This document shows, piece by piece, positions 26,367 through 35,239 of a stretch of 64,000 nt of DNA (position 1 is the stretch's first letter; each line of letters begins with the position of its first letter). The stretch is from Kapaibacterium sp044224925 (GTDB taxonomy: Bacteria > Bacteroidota > Ignavibacteria > Kapaibacteriales > Kapaibacteriaceae): positions 1-64,000 of the forward strand of contig JBGAJM010000010.1 of assembly GCA_044224925.1 (NCBI GenBank), in the 5' to 3' direction. The position numbers and the translations under genes are program-made. The notes beneath the pieces are model-generated. The model was given only the letters and a program-made list of their open reading frames with translations. It searched no databases and was not told the DNA's origin.

Positions 26367-27329
26367 GTGTCTCGACCGATCTATCGTGCTGCCAAGATCA
26401 TTGCATTGTTGTCGACCGGATATCGGTGCACCACCGAAGAGATCCTCCAACACCTTGCCGATGCCGATGCGTCGTTGCGGACACTGTCGCTGCGGACGGT
26501 GCAGCGCGACCTGGCCGATATCATGGAGGCGGGGATCCCCATCGTGACCACACAGCATGGCACGGCGCGACGGTATCATCTTGCCCGTGCCGCCTCGCTG
26601 CCTTCCATGTCGGCCTCCATGCAGAGTCCGCTCCTCGCCATGCACATGCTCAAGGCCGCACTGCCGCAGTTCACGGCGCTGGATGTTGGCGATGCGATCG
26701 CAGAGCTGGTGACGAGGCTCGATGCGGCCGCACCGGAAGAGGTGATCTCGAACGACCTGGTGGCCAGTATCAACGTGGGTGAGTATCGCGGCGTGCCGAT
26801 GCTGCGACGGGAAAGTCTCGATGCCATCATCCGCGCCATCGTCGACAAGCAGTGGCTGCGCGTGACGTATCGTCAGAGCGACAACGTCTTCCAGGCATTC
26901 CCGTATCGGATCATTCCCTACCTCGGCCGACTCTACCTTGCGGCCTGGAATGCCCGTCACGAGCAGTTCTTCTCGATGGCGCTGGATCGTGTGGTCGACG
27001 TGGAAGCGATCTCCTCCACCGATGTGGCGCCGCCCTTTTCGGTGGATGCCTTCATGGCGAATCGCTTCGGTATGTGGTCGGACCCGCGCGTGCACGATGT
27101 GGTGGTGCATGTGAGCGCCGAGGCCTATGCCGACATTGCCACGCGCATGTGGCATCCCACGCAACAACTCACGGACCTCGGCGACGGTCGCCTCGAGATC
27201 CGCATGCGCACGGGGATCAGTCATGAGCTCGTCTCTTGGGTCCTGCATTGGACGCCGTATATCGAGGTCGTGGAGCCGGAGGTGTTGAGGGACGAGGTGG
27301 AGGCGAGGAAGAACTTCGTGCGACACTAA
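26367..27329 (+). CDS. WYL-domain transcriptional regulator
   Basis: The frame is open from a TTG at 26289. I prefer the GTG at 26367 (VSRPIYRAAKIIALLS), which follows a GTGAGG ribosome-site-like sequence and begins right at the helix-turn-helix. That gives 320 residues. After the winged HTH (TTEEILQHL, LRTVQRDLADIMEAGIP), a WYL-type ligand domain contains WLRVTYRQSD and PYLGRLYLAAWNARHEQF. WYL regulators bind nucleic acids or nucleotides and often control phage-defence genes. The last codons (CGA CAC TAA) are themselves a unit of the 12-bp repeat that continues downstream. Confidence 0.85.
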   Translation: MSRPIYRAAKIIALLSTGYRCTTEEILQHLADADASLRTLSLRTVQRDLADIMEAGIPIVTTQHGTARRYHLARAASLPSMSASMQSPLLAMHMLKAALPQFTALDVGDAIAELVTRLDAAAPEEVISNDLVASINVGEYRGVPMLRRESLDAIIRAIVDKQWLRVTYRQSDNVFQAFPYRIIPYLGRLYLAAWNARHEQFFSMALDRVVDVEAISSTDVAPPFSVDAFMANRFGMWSDPRVHDVVVHVSAEAYADIATRMWHPTQQLTDLGDGRLEIRMRTGISHELVSWVLHWTPYIEVVEPEVLRDEVEARKNFVRH

Positions 27330-27398
27330 GGCGTGCGACACGGAGTGCGACACGGAGTGGGACACTAGCGTGGGACACTTCGTGGGACACTGCGTGCG
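27318..27398. repeat. Array of 12-bp repeat, minus-oriented TGCGACAC units
   Basis: Six units of TGCGACAC/TGGGACAC are separated by 4-7-nt spacers (ggag, tagcg, ttcg, tgcg). The first unit contains the last codons and stop of the WYL gene. Spacers of 4 and 5 nt give periods of 12 and 13, so no frame is kept. It lies between two convergent genes. Confidence 0.85.
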
Positions 27399-27403
27399 CC
27401 AAG

Positions 27404-28492
27404 CTACCCCTGCATCAACGCTTCCACGAGTGCCACTGCCTCTTGTTTAACGGACTTCGGTAGACCTCTGCAGATGGTCTTGATGCGCTCGCTACCAAGC
27501 TCTGACTCTTTGATGTCTTTGAATACTGTGATCGGCGTATCACCATTGAGAAGACACTGGCCGACGTGGGCGGCACGCAGTGCGGCCATCTTGACCTCTG
27601 CAGCGTCAAAACGACGCCTGTCGATGATGTAGTTGCTCAGACTTCTGTGGCCACCTGCGTGAGCTTGCTGAAGATCAGGATGATATTCTCGATCCAATTG
27701 GCCGAACAACGCCAACGCCCTATCGGTCAAATCCATGACCACCTCTTCGTTGGTAAAGGTCTGACCAAAGACGTCGCTCTGCACTTCAAGCGTGCGTTCA
27801 AACGCAGTGCGAACGACACTCCAGTCATTCGCCAGTGAGATCAAAATATTCACATCATACAATTGCTTGATCATTTGTTGGTGCTTCTGTACGGTCCTGT
27901 CCGTCCCCGATAATGTGCTCGAATGAATTGGTACCCCAACCGTCAATGGTGCACATGCCGTGAGCTTATCTCCAAGCAGTCCCTCAAGCGTAGGAGTGAC
28001 GATCACAGTCGGTTCGTCTTCATTGCTGAGCGCCACGTGTTTCAACTCTCGCTTCTCAGTACAAGGGTTTAGAATGCCGGTTCTCACAACGTCCAAAATC
28101 ACGCTCGAATTGTTGCCAATTGTATCATCTGGATTCAGGTAGTTGATTCTATAGTGATGCGATCCTTCGGTGCTTCTGCGCCGGATCTGTTGTTCCACGC
28201 CCACGAATGGAGTACGCTCGGACACAATGCTCTGGATAACATCTTCAACATCCTTTGTCGAGGTGTTCGAGTGCACTTCAATGTCGACATCGATGGAAAG
28301 TCTGTCCAGACGATCCACGATGAGAGACAGGCATGTCCCACCCTTGAACGTGAATTGAAGTCCATGATTGGCAAGTTGCTCAACCAGGTACAGGGCATGA
28401 ACCATCGTGTACAACAGCTGTTTGTCCCGGATCTTCAATTGTCGCGCTATAGTGTCGCAATGTTCCCTCGTGAGGCACTCCTTACGGATCAT
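27404..28492 (-). CDS. abiEii: AbiEii-type nucleotidyltransferase toxin
   Basis: The start is the ATG at 28492 (362 residues; MIRKECLTREH), overlapping the antitoxin stop by 11 nt. The frame open to 28684 would lie inside the antitoxin gene. The nucleotidyltransferase signature FKGGTCLSLIVDRLDRLSID with VDIEV lies near residues 40-65: a GG-T motif followed by DxD. AbiEii/MenT toxins add nucleotides to tRNA and block growth. The pairing with the upstream winged-helix protein is the type IV AbiE toxin-antitoxin arrangement, also used in abortive infection. Confidence 0.88.
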   Translation of the reverse strand: MIRKECLTREHCDTIARQLKIRDKQLLYTMVHALYLVEQLANHGLQFTFKGGTCLSLIVDRLDRLSIDVDIEVHSNTSTKDVEDVIQSIVSERTPFVGVEQQIRRRSTEGSHHYRINYLNPDDTIGNNSSVILDVVRTGILNPCTEKRELKHVALSNEDEPTVIVTPTLEGLLGDKLTACAPLTVGVPIHSSTLSGTDRTVQKHQQMIKQLYDVNILISLANDWSVVRTAFERTLEVQSDVFGQTFTNEEVVMDLTDRALALFGQLDREYHPDLQQAHAGGHRSLSNYIIDRRRFDAAEVKMAALRAAHVGQCLLNGDTPITVFKDIKESELGSERIKTICRGLPKSVKQEAVALVEALMQG

Positions 28493-29186
28493 GCAACACC
28501 TCCCGTGGTGCAACGGCAAGCCACTCAAGGTACGATAGCAACTTGTCGAGGACATTCCTGCGTCGTGCATATGCGCGTAGAACACGTATGTCTGTCGTGT
28601 AATCCGTGAATGCAAGTCTGCACAAATGTTCAAGGTCGGTCGGTGCAATGCCTGCCAGAACCTGTCCGTCAACAAACAGATCAACGATGATCTTCTCGAG
28701 CGATGGAGTCCCTTTTACCTTGTTGATGATCGGCGCCTTCGTGATCAACCTCCGAACCATTACGTCGAAGTTCGAAAACCCAACGTGATTCACTGCCCAC
28801 TTCGTGTCTGTTTCAAGGATCACATCTCGAAACCGTTCGGATCGAAGTCGTTCGAACACCATCCCTTGACTATATCGATCGACTTCTACGATCGTAAGAC
28901 GACGCATGCGCTGATGAATGAACAATGGGTTCAAGGCTGTCAAGGACCAGATGCAGTAGTCATCAACGAGGGTTCGGATCACTTGCGCGAGCTCAATCTC
29001 CCTGGAAGTTTGAGGGAGCTCGAACAGGCGTTCAGCGCCGGTTCTGCACCACGTCCGCGAAACGGGCACGAACAGTCCCTTGGTCCGCAATTGGTTCACG
29101 CGCCACCGACCCACACCGGAACTCGGAGTCGTTCCATAGCGGTCTAGGACCTCAACTCGTTTGATATACGTCGGGATGTTTTCCAT
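28482..29186 (-). CDS. abiEi: AbiEi-like antitoxin (DUF6577-type)
   Basis: The protein has 234 residues. The N-terminus is a winged helix-turn-helix region (YIKRVEVLDRYGTTPSSGVG, then LRTKGLFVPVSR). The C-terminal half is like the DUF6577/AbiEi family (KGTPSLEKIIVDLFVDGQ). It is the standard upstream partner of AbiEii toxins, which it controls mainly by repressing the operon. An imperfect inverted repeat sits between its putative promoter and start, as expected for negative autoregulation. It overlaps the toxin start by 11 nt. Confidence 0.83.
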   Translation of the reverse strand: MENIPTYIKRVEVLDRYGTTPSSGVGRWRVNQLRTKGLFVPVSRTWCRTGAERLFELPQTSREIELAQVIRTLVDDYCIWSLTALNPLFIHQRMRRLTIVEVDRYSQGMVFERLRSERFRDVILETDTKWAVNHVGFSNFDVMVRRLITKAPIINKVKGTPSLEKIIVDLFVDGQVLAGIAPTDLEHLCRLAFTDYTTDIRVLRAYARRRNVLDKLLSYLEWLAVAPREVLHDP

Positions 29187-29199
29187 GGATGCAGTTCAT

Positions 29200-29251
29200 T
29201 CAACTTGTCATTACATGTTGAATATACTACAGTTACGTGGAAATTTGCAAA
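29200..29251 (-). promoter_or_regulatory. Candidate abiE promoter and operator
   Basis: On the minus strand, TTGCAA (29246-29251) and TATATT (29222-29227) are 18 nt apart, like a sigma-70 promoter. Directly downstream, 29200-29223 forms an imperfect palindrome with 9-nt arms TTCAACTTG and CATGTTGAA (8 of 9 paired). It covers the expected transcription start, 14 nt before the antitoxin ATG. Binding of AbiEi there would block transcription. Confidence 0.5.
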
Positions 29252-29402
29252 ACAAACACGGGACAATTATAGGCATCTAGTGTCCGATGTTAGGACGTGG
29301 ACGTCGCTCTTTTCGACGAGAAAGCCGCGTTCGGATTCTCCCGAACTCTCCATGTTCCTAAATTGTCGGTCGGCACTTCTCCCACCATTGGATCAACGAA
29401 CC

Positions 29403-30062
29403 ATGTCCGTCCGCATCAACCAGATCGCCCCGAACTTCACGGCTGAGACCACGCAAGGCCCGATCAACTTCCACGATTGGATCGGTGATGGGTATGCTGT
29501 GCTGTTCTCACACCCGAAGGATTTCACGCCGGTGTGCACCACAGAGTTGGGCACCGTGGCCAAGATGCTACCTGATTTTGCCAAGCGCAATACAAAGGTC
29601 ATCGGGTTGAGCGTTGACCCGGTTGCAAAGCATCTTGAATGGGAGAAGGATATTGAAGAGACGCAAGGGGCACCGGTGACGTTTCCGATGATCGCCGATA
29701 CGGACCTTTCGGTATCAAAGCTGTACGACATGCTTCCCGAAGACGAAGGTGATTCGCATGAAGGCCGTACGGCGGTGAACAATCAAACCGTACGCACGGT
29801 GTTCATCGTTGGCCCCGACAAGAAAGTGAAGCTCACCCTTTCCTATCCCATGACGTCAGGCCGAAATTTTGACGAGATCCTTCGCGTCCTCGACTCGATC
29901 CAACTCACGGCCAACCATAAAGTGGCGACGCCCGCCAATTGGAAGAACGGCGAGGATGTGATCATCGTCACCTCTGTTTCCGATGAAGAAGCCCATGCAA
30001 AGTACCCGGACGGATTCACGACGGTGAAGCCGTATTTGCGGGTGGTGAAGCAGCCGAAGTAA
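29403..30062 (+). CDS. 1-Cys peroxiredoxin (Prx6 type)
   Basis: The start is the ATG at 29403 (219 residues); the frame extends upstream without homology. The peroxidatic cysteine is Cys-45 in HPKDFTPVCTTE. The Prx6-type features LSVDPVAKHLEWEKDI and YPMTSGRNFDEILRVLDSI follow, and the C-terminal NWKNGEDVIIVTSV is typical of the long 1-Cys subgroup. It reduces hydrogen peroxide and organic peroxides in the cytoplasm. It is monocistronic. Its stop is followed after a few bases by a 13-nt palindrome and a 12-bp repeat array. Confidence 0.93.
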   Translation: MSVRINQIAPNFTAETTQGPINFHDWIGDGYAVLFSHPKDFTPVCTTELGTVAKMLPDFAKRNTKVIGLSVDPVAKHLEWEKDIEETQGAPVTFPMIADTDLSVSKLYDMLPEDEGDSHEGRTAVNNQTVRTVFIVGPDKKVKLTLSYPMTSGRNFDEILRVLDSIQLTANHKVATPANWKNGEDVIIVTSVSDEEAHAKYPDGFTTVKPYLRVVKQPK

Positions 30063-30065
30063 GAA

Positions 30066-30246
30066 CGCCTTCGGCGTGCGACACGGAGTGCGACACGGAG
30101 TGCGACACTTGCGTGCGACACGGAGTGCGACACGGAGTGCGACACGGAGTGGGACACGGAGTGCGACACGGAGTGCGACACGGAGTGCGACACGGAGTGC
30201 GACACTAGAGTGCGACACGGAGTGTGACACTAGCGTGGGACACCTC
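30066..30246. repeat. Long non-coding array of 12-bp repeat, with palindrome
   Basis: About 15 units of TGCGACAC (or TGGGACAC, TGTGACAC) are separated mainly by ggag. Three or more spacers are 5 nt (ttgcg, tagag, tagcg), so the period moves between 12 and 13. The array opens with the palindrome ACGCCTTCGGCGT at 30066-30078, which could act as a weak hairpin after the peroxiredoxin gene. The same units in the cyclase genes are strictly 12 nt apart. Confidence 0.9.
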
Positions 30247-30311
30247 TTGGGAAAGACGTTTACGAGGCTTTCGCGTATGTTAACGGGAACGCTGAACGGT
30301 GCACAGAGCCT

Positions 30312-31016
30312 ATGGATATCATCAAACGATCAGTAGCCAACAATGCGGCGTGGGTGGACATGGTGATGACGTCGCTGGGAATGCCGGGGGAGTTCACGCC
30401 GGTTCTCTGGCAGAATCTCCATGACATGCCGCCGATCTTCCCGAATGCCGATACACTGGACGGCACGGAGACGGAACAGCTTCAGGCGATTGCAGCTCTT
30501 GCACAACGTCGCAAGAACAAGGCCGTAGCCATCAAGGATGCATGGGCACGATTGGACCTGCACGCATTGGGATTTACGCCACTGTTTGAGGCGCAGTGGC
30601 TCGCTCGAAATGCAGACCCTATGCCCATGCCCATGATCTCAGACATCTCTATCGAGCGCATCAATACCATTGATGCTCTGCGCGAGTTCGCCGTGGCCTG
30701 CAATGGCGAGGATCTGGCCTATGTCTATTCCGCGGACCTCCTGCGACCTGAGATCGCCTGGATAGCAGCACGAGTAGACGGGAACATTGTCGGTGGTGTA
30801 ACAGCGGTCAACGCCATTGGGGTGAACGGCATCAATAATCTCTTTGCATCAGATGGAGCAACGGAACGAGCCCTGATTCAGGCTGCCGTGAACGCCTTCC
30901 CAGCCTTGCCTGCTTGTGGCTATGAGCGCATCGAGGCGACCGCACCTTACTTGGAGGTAGGATTCTCAGTCATGGGCAACCTCAGGGTGTGGGTCAAGCC
31001 ACCGTCTACTGTCTGA
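30312..31016 (+). CDS. Hypothetical protein, possible acetyltransferase fold
   Basis: The protein has 234 residues and starts MDIIKRSVANNAAWVDMVMT. The second half (YVYSADLLRPEIAWIAARVD, VGGVTAVNAI, then TERALIQAAVNAF and LEVGFSVMGNLRVWV) has the strand order of a GNAT acetyltransferase, but I see no clear acetyl-CoA Q/RxxGxG/A loop. No operon partner is evident: a repeat array is upstream and a convergent cyclase gene downstream. Confidence 0.55.
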   Translation: MDIIKRSVANNAAWVDMVMTSLGMPGEFTPVLWQNLHDMPPIFPNADTLDGTETEQLQAIAALAQRRKNKAVAIKDAWARLDLHALGFTPLFEAQWLARNADPMPMPMISDISIERINTIDALREFAVACNGEDLAYVYSADLLRPEIAWIAARVDGNIVGGVTAVNAIGVNGINNLFASDGATERALIQAAVNAFPALPACGYERIEATAPYLEVGFSVMGNLRVWVKPPSTV

Positions 31017-31127
31017 TCATCGTTCGCCCATGCGCTACCGTCAACCCGGATCCGTATCAGCACGACAAGCGCCTGCCTGTCCAACGCTCAGCCACACAGA
31101 CTCTCGGCATCGACTCTTCAAATGCGT

Positions 31128-32957
31128 TCATGGAACGCTTTGCAACCAATAGGTCTTCATCATGCCCTTGCCCTTTATGTCGAACGAACCCCTTCGTTGA
31201 GTTACAAGTGACAAGTGATGAGTGACAAGTGGCACTTCGTTGGATTCTGGATTCTCAGATTCCGTGATTGGATTCTGTATTGTGTATTCTGTATTCGCCT
31301 TCAATTGAATGGCAAAGGCTTCGGAAACATGCACCTTGCCCGGCTCCCCGCTCGACTCCATACGTGAAGCAACGTTCACCGTGTCTCCCCAGACGTCGTA
31401 TTGAAGCCGCTGCGTGCCGATGACGCCGGCTGTGGCAGGACCGATGTGGATGCCGACGCGAGACTGTAGTGGCGTGCCATCATGCCATGTGAAGGCATGC
31501 TGCATGACATCGAGTGCAACGTGGGCAATGGACTGTGCATTCGTTGTTGCATCGGCATCGCCGCGGAAGCACATGTAGGAGTCACCGATGGTCTTGACCT
31601 TGACCACGTTGTGCGTGTCGCAGAATGCATCGATTGTACGGAAGATATTCTCGAGCATCTTCACCACATCGGAAGGCGGCATGGAGGATGTATGCGAAGT
31701 GAAACTCACGATGTCGAGGAACATCACGGCGGCATATTCGAAGTGGTCGCCGCTGACGTCTTCGCCGCGGATCATGCGGTCGGCAACGGACTTCGGTAGA
31801 GCGCCATACAAAAGAGCACGCTCCTTGTCTCGCTCGCGCCGTTCCCCTTCCATCCTTCGCTCTGCCTCCATGATTGCCATGCGTTGCGTTGTCTCTTTGC
31901 CGCGGATCTCTTCCGTCAGTCGAAGATACTCTGCATTGTGTTCGATGAATCCGGCAAAGTCGTTGCGCTTCTGAGCAAGATCACGAAGAAGATGCCGAAC
32001 CTCCGCAGAATACGCACGCAGGCCGGCATGCATTGTGATCGCCAGTGCTTCCTGAAGATGTTGGTGCGCCGCATCGAGATCACCACGATGTTCGGCAAGG
32101 GAGGCACTATTGGTCTCACGCTGCGTTCGTACTGCAGGATCGTCCATCGGCATGGTGCCTTGAAGCGCCAACAGTTCTTCGGCTACATCGTACCGATCGA
32201 GCTTCGCGAGCGTGGCGATCACATTGCCGATAGCACGAACGATAGCGGCACGGTCACCCTGTTGCTCAAGCATTGCAAGCGAGTGACGGTAGTGGTCCAA
32301 CGCCGACAGATCGTCGCCAGTGAACTTGTATAAACTGCCGATGCTGCTTGTGACGTTTGCTACACCGGCATGGTCGCCCAATTCTTCAAACAGTACCTGC
32401 GCGAGACGGTAATACTCCAACGCGGTATCATAGTCGCCGGTACTTGTATACACACTGCCGATGCGTTGCGTATTGCGGGCCACACTGTCGCGTTTCCCCA
32501 GCTCTTCAAACACCGTCTGCGCGCGGAGATAGTGTTCCATCGCCGATGCGTAGTCACCTGTGTTATTGAAGACGATACCAATGTTTCCCGTGACGAGGGC
32601 CACACCGACGCGGTTGCCCAGCTCTTCATGCAGTGACCGCGCACGACCGTAGGACTCCAGCGCAGATGCGAAGTCGCCGATCTTCAAGTAGGCATTGCCG
32701 ATGCTGGTGGAAACACTTGCAACACCGGTACGGTCACCACGCTCATCATGAAACGCCAACACCAGACGGTAATGCTGCAATGCCGACGGGAAGTCTCCGG
32801 CGAGTCCCTCGGCGATACCCAAGGCATAGTGCGCATGAACCTCAGCCTCTGGCGTGCCAAGCGATCGCATCTCCAGCGCCAGCGCCCGAAGCGCCGGAGC
32901 ATCACTTCGGTTCTTTGCATGATCGAAGTCTTCTCTCATCTCTTCGAGCGTTCTCAT
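31128..32957 (-). CDS. TPR-class III adenylate cyclase, type A
   Basis: The protein has 609 residues. About 35-280 are tandem TPRs of the YRLALVLFEELGD kind. A linker with RERDKERALLYGALP leads into the cyclase domain. Metal-binding Asp residues are in FLDIVSFT near 412 and GDSYM near 458. The Lys in VKVKTIGD and the Asp in QYDVWGD fit the ATP-specific Lys/Asp pair, and NVASRM near 526 gives the transition-state Asn/Arg. It should therefore make cAMP as a dimer. It is coupled by a 4-nt overlap to the preceding type B cyclase. The catalytic-domain loop (FTWHDGTPLQSRVGIHIG) is a short, native-looking one with no repeat. The C-terminal loop holds heptad repeats only. Confidence 0.93.
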   Translation of the reverse strand: MRTLEEMREDFDHAKNRSDAPALRALALEMRSLGTPEAEVHAHYALGIAEGLAGDFPSALQHYRLVLAFHDERGDRTGVASVSTSIGNAYLKIGDFASALESYGRARSLHEELGNRVGVALVTGNIGIVFNNTGDYASAMEHYLRAQTVFEELGKRDSVARNTQRIGSVYTSTGDYDTALEYYRLAQVLFEELGDHAGVANVTSSIGSLYKFTGDDLSALDHYRHSLAMLEQQGDRAAIVRAIGNVIATLAKLDRYDVAEELLALQGTMPMDDPAVRTQRETNSASLAEHRGDLDAAHQHLQEALAITMHAGLRAYSAEVRHLLRDLAQKRNDFAGFIEHNAEYLRLTEEIRGKETTQRMAIMEAERRMEGERRERDKERALLYGALPKSVADRMIRGEDVSGDHFEYAAVMFLDIVSFTSHTSSMPPSDVVKMLENIFRTIDAFCDTHNVVKVKTIGDSYMCFRGDADATTNAQSIAHVALDVMQHAFTWHDGTPLQSRVGIHIGPATAGVIGTQRLQYDVWGDTVNVASRMESSGEPGKVHVSEAFAIQLKANTEYTIQNPITESENPESNEVPLVTHHLSLVTQRRGSFDIKGKGMMKTYWLQSVP

Positions 32958-35131
32958 GAGGCGTGCTCCAGCCAGTAGGTGTTCATTGCACCCTTTCCTT
33001 TGATGTCAATCGAGCCCCTGAGTTGAGTTACAAGTGACGAAGACACTTCGTGCGACACGGAGTGCGACACGTTGTGCGACACGTTGTGCGACACTTCGTG
33101 GAGAATTGGATTCTTGATTGTTGATTGTTGATTCTTCTCCAATTCAATAGCAAATGCTTCGGTCACCTGCACCCGTCCGGCCTCACCGCTGCTCTCCATT
33201 CGTGAGGCCACGTTGACCGTGTCTCCCCACACATCATACTGCATGCGTTCTTTGCCGATCACTCCTGCCGTCACTGGTCCACAGTGCAATCCAATTCGGA
33301 ATGCCATTTCGTGGGATACGTTGATGCGCGACATCTCCAACGCACAGAGCGCGGCGTTCACAACACTATCAAACGCTACGGCCATGTAGCTATCCCCGAT
33401 CGTCTTGATCTTGGTGACGCCATGCTTGGTGCAGATCGCATCGCATTGTGTGAACACGTTGTCGAGTAGCTCGATCACATCGTGTGATGACATCGACGAT
33501 GAGATCTCTGTGAATCCGACGATGTCGAGGAAGATGACGGCTGCATTGTCGTAGTGGTCGTTCACCACCTCGCCCCTCGCCACCCTATCCGCCACTTCCT
33601 TGGGCAGGGTGGAATGGAGCACGGCGAGATGCTTCTGGTGCTCGCGATCCTTTGCATCGATCTCGCGTTGCTTGGCTTGCATGGCGAGCTTGGTTGCAGC
33701 CTCATTACCGTTGATCTCTTCATGTACACGCATGTATGCGTTGTTGTGTTCGACATAGCCCACAAGGTCGTTTCGTTTGAAGGCAAGGTCGCGCAGTTGC
33801 TGATGTACGGCTGCAACGCTTGGACGGAGTCCGTGCTCTTCGGCTATGCGCAATGCATGCATGAGTGTTGCCTGAGCCTGCTCCACATTGCCGGTGCGAT
33901 CCTGCACCTTCGCACGGCAGATCTCTCGCAAGAGTATCTTTGGCGGTCCATCGAGTTCGAGCGTGTCCAACACGCTCAGTGTTTCGGTTGCCGCATCGAG
34001 ATCACCCATTGCGAGATGGAGACCCACCAATGCGCACCGTACGCGCGCAATATTGTAACGTTCGCCAAGCTCTTCCCATTCCGTGAGCGCTTGCTCGTAG
34101 TGTTCCTTCGCCAATGCATGGTTGCCCTGCTGATCGTACACTTCGCCCAGACCGTGCAAGGCACCCGCCAAATGTGAACGCTCACCCAATTGCGCATACA
34201 TCGTGCGGGCGCGTTGGTACTGCGCAATGGCAGCAGATCCTTGTCCCGTACGATGGTGGAGGAGGCCGATTCGAAGCAACGTATACGCAATGCCCTTCTG
34301 ATTGTCGATCTCTTCGAAGATATCGAGGGCACGCTCGAAATGTTCGAGTGCGGTCGGGTTATCGCCTGTATCGAAATGCAGAACTCCAATGTTCGTCGTC
34401 ACGAGTGCTACGTCATACAACTCATTCAGGTCTGCATGTACAGACATTGATCGATGATAGTGTTCAAGAGCTGCAGCCGTGTCGCCGATCGCTGCGTAGA
34501 CATTGCCGATGTTCGCAAGACCACGTGCAATGCTCCCTTGGCCACCTTCATCGCCATACATGTCCAACGAGCGTTGAAAGTACTCAAGTGCCGTTCTGTA
34601 GTCTCCACGATTGTAGTAGACGATGCCCATGTTTCCGGTGATCCGCGCAGCAGAAATGCTCCGTCCCTGTTTGACGCTGAGATCGAGTGCCCGCCGGTAG
34701 TACGTCATTGCCGCATCGTAGTCGTTGAGTTCCAGCAGCACATTCCCGAGGTTCCCGCTGGTGCGCGCCACACTATTGAGATCATTCGCCTCTTCGCCTA
34801 TAGCGAGCGCTCTCGAATGGTGGTCAAGTGCCGCCGCGTGGTTCCCTGTTCGATGAAGAGCACTCCCGATATTGTCCAACGCGATCGCCATCCCTGTACG
34901 ATCACCAAGTGTATCATAGAGTGCCAGTGCGGCCCGCAGATGTTCGATCGCTTCATGGTACTTATCATGCGAGAGAACGGCCCACCCACGAGCGCGATGC
35001 GCCAACGCTTCTGCGTTCGGTGATTCCAACGCATCGAGCTCCGTTGCAAGGTCGAGCAGCGCTGCTGCATCGTTGTTCCGTGTAGCCGCAAGGACGTCTG
35101 CGTCGATATCGTCAAACGAGCGTTGTGTCAT
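32954..35131 (-). CDS. TPR-class III adenylate cyclase, type B
   Basis: I place the start at the ATG at 35131 (725 residues; MTQRSFDDIDADVLAA). The open frame to 35236 only translates the upstream pyrimidine-rich repeat. Around nine TPRs are followed by KHLAVLHSTLPKEVADRVAR and the cyclase: FLDIVGFT near 537, KIKTIGDSYMA near 578 and NVASRM near 639, so metal, substrate (Lys/Asp) and transition-state residues are all present. The catalytic loop keeps only one repeat unit (NVSHEMAFRIG). In the C-terminal loop the heptads are ATCAACA/ATCAAGA rather than the AATACAG of its paralogues, followed by four 12-bp units. It is translationally coupled to the type A cyclase downstream. Confidence 0.92.
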   Translation of the reverse strand: MTQRSFDDIDADVLAATRNNDAAALLDLATELDALESPNAEALAHRARGWAVLSHDKYHEAIEHLRAALALYDTLGDRTGMAIALDNIGSALHRTGNHAAALDHHSRALAIGEEANDLNSVARTSGNLGNVLLELNDYDAAMTYYRRALDLSVKQGRSISAARITGNMGIVYYNRGDYRTALEYFQRSLDMYGDEGGQGSIARGLANIGNVYAAIGDTAAALEHYHRSMSVHADLNELYDVALVTTNIGVLHFDTGDNPTALEHFERALDIFEEIDNQKGIAYTLLRIGLLHHRTGQGSAAIAQYQRARTMYAQLGERSHLAGALHGLGEVYDQQGNHALAKEHYEQALTEWEELGERYNIARVRCALVGLHLAMGDLDAATETLSVLDTLELDGPPKILLREICRAKVQDRTGNVEQAQATLMHALRIAEEHGLRPSVAAVHQQLRDLAFKRNDLVGYVEHNNAYMRVHEEINGNEAATKLAMQAKQREIDAKDREHQKHLAVLHSTLPKEVADRVARGEVVNDHYDNAAVIFLDIVGFTEISSSMSSHDVIELLDNVFTQCDAICTKHGVTKIKTIGDSYMAVAFDSVVNAALCALEMSRINVSHEMAFRIGLHCGPVTAGVIGKERMQYDVWGDTVNVASRMESSGEAGRVQVTEAFAIELEKNQQSTIKNPILHEVSHNVSHNVSHSVSHEVSSSLVTQLRGSIDIKGKGAMNTYWLEHAS
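33030..33145 (-). repeat. In-frame repeats in C-terminal loop of cyclase 32954-35131
   Basis: Reading on the gene strand, ATCAACA-type heptads (STIKNPI) are followed by 12-bp units that give HEVSHNVSHNVSHSVSHEV, then GTCACTT heptads (SSLVT). The 12-bp spacing is exact. Confidence 0.85.
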
Positions 35132-35139
35132 GGAGGAAA

Positions 35140-35235
35140 GGAGAATGAGAAGTAAGAAAGAAGGAAAAGAGAAGGAAAAAAGAAGGAAAAAAGAAGTACA
35201 AAAGAAGTACAAAAGAAGTGGCACTTCGTGGGACA
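35140..35235. repeat. Pyrimidine/purine-rich composite repeat
   Basis: Purine-rich units of about 11 nt (GAAGGAAAAAA variants) are followed by GAAGTACAAAA copies, then GTGGCACTTCGTGGGACAC. It fills the gap between the stop of cyclase 35240-37198 and the start of cyclase 32954-35131. A reverse-oriented copy of the same composite lies at 45300-45390, after another cyclase stop. Confidence 0.75.
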
Positions 35236-35239
35236 CATG

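Noticed and set aside
30066..30246. A CRISPR array
   Set aside because: Units are 8-9 nt with 3-5-nt spacers, no 25-40-nt unique spacers and no cas genes.
29843..30336. Small His-rich proteins coded by the arrays
   Set aside because: Open frames arise on both strands from the repeat itself. None has a plausible ribosome site or conserved flanks, and they run into the peroxiredoxin gene.
31128..32957. Guanylate rather than adenylate cyclase specificity
   Set aside because: The substrate positions are Lys (VKVKTIGD) and Asp (QYDVWGD), as in adenylate cyclases; guanylate enzymes have Glu and Cys there.
35132..35236. A hydrophobic signal peptide for cyclase 32954-35131
   Set aside because: The Leu/Phe-rich stretch comes from the pyrimidine-rich repeat; the paralogues start at the position equal to 35131 and have none.
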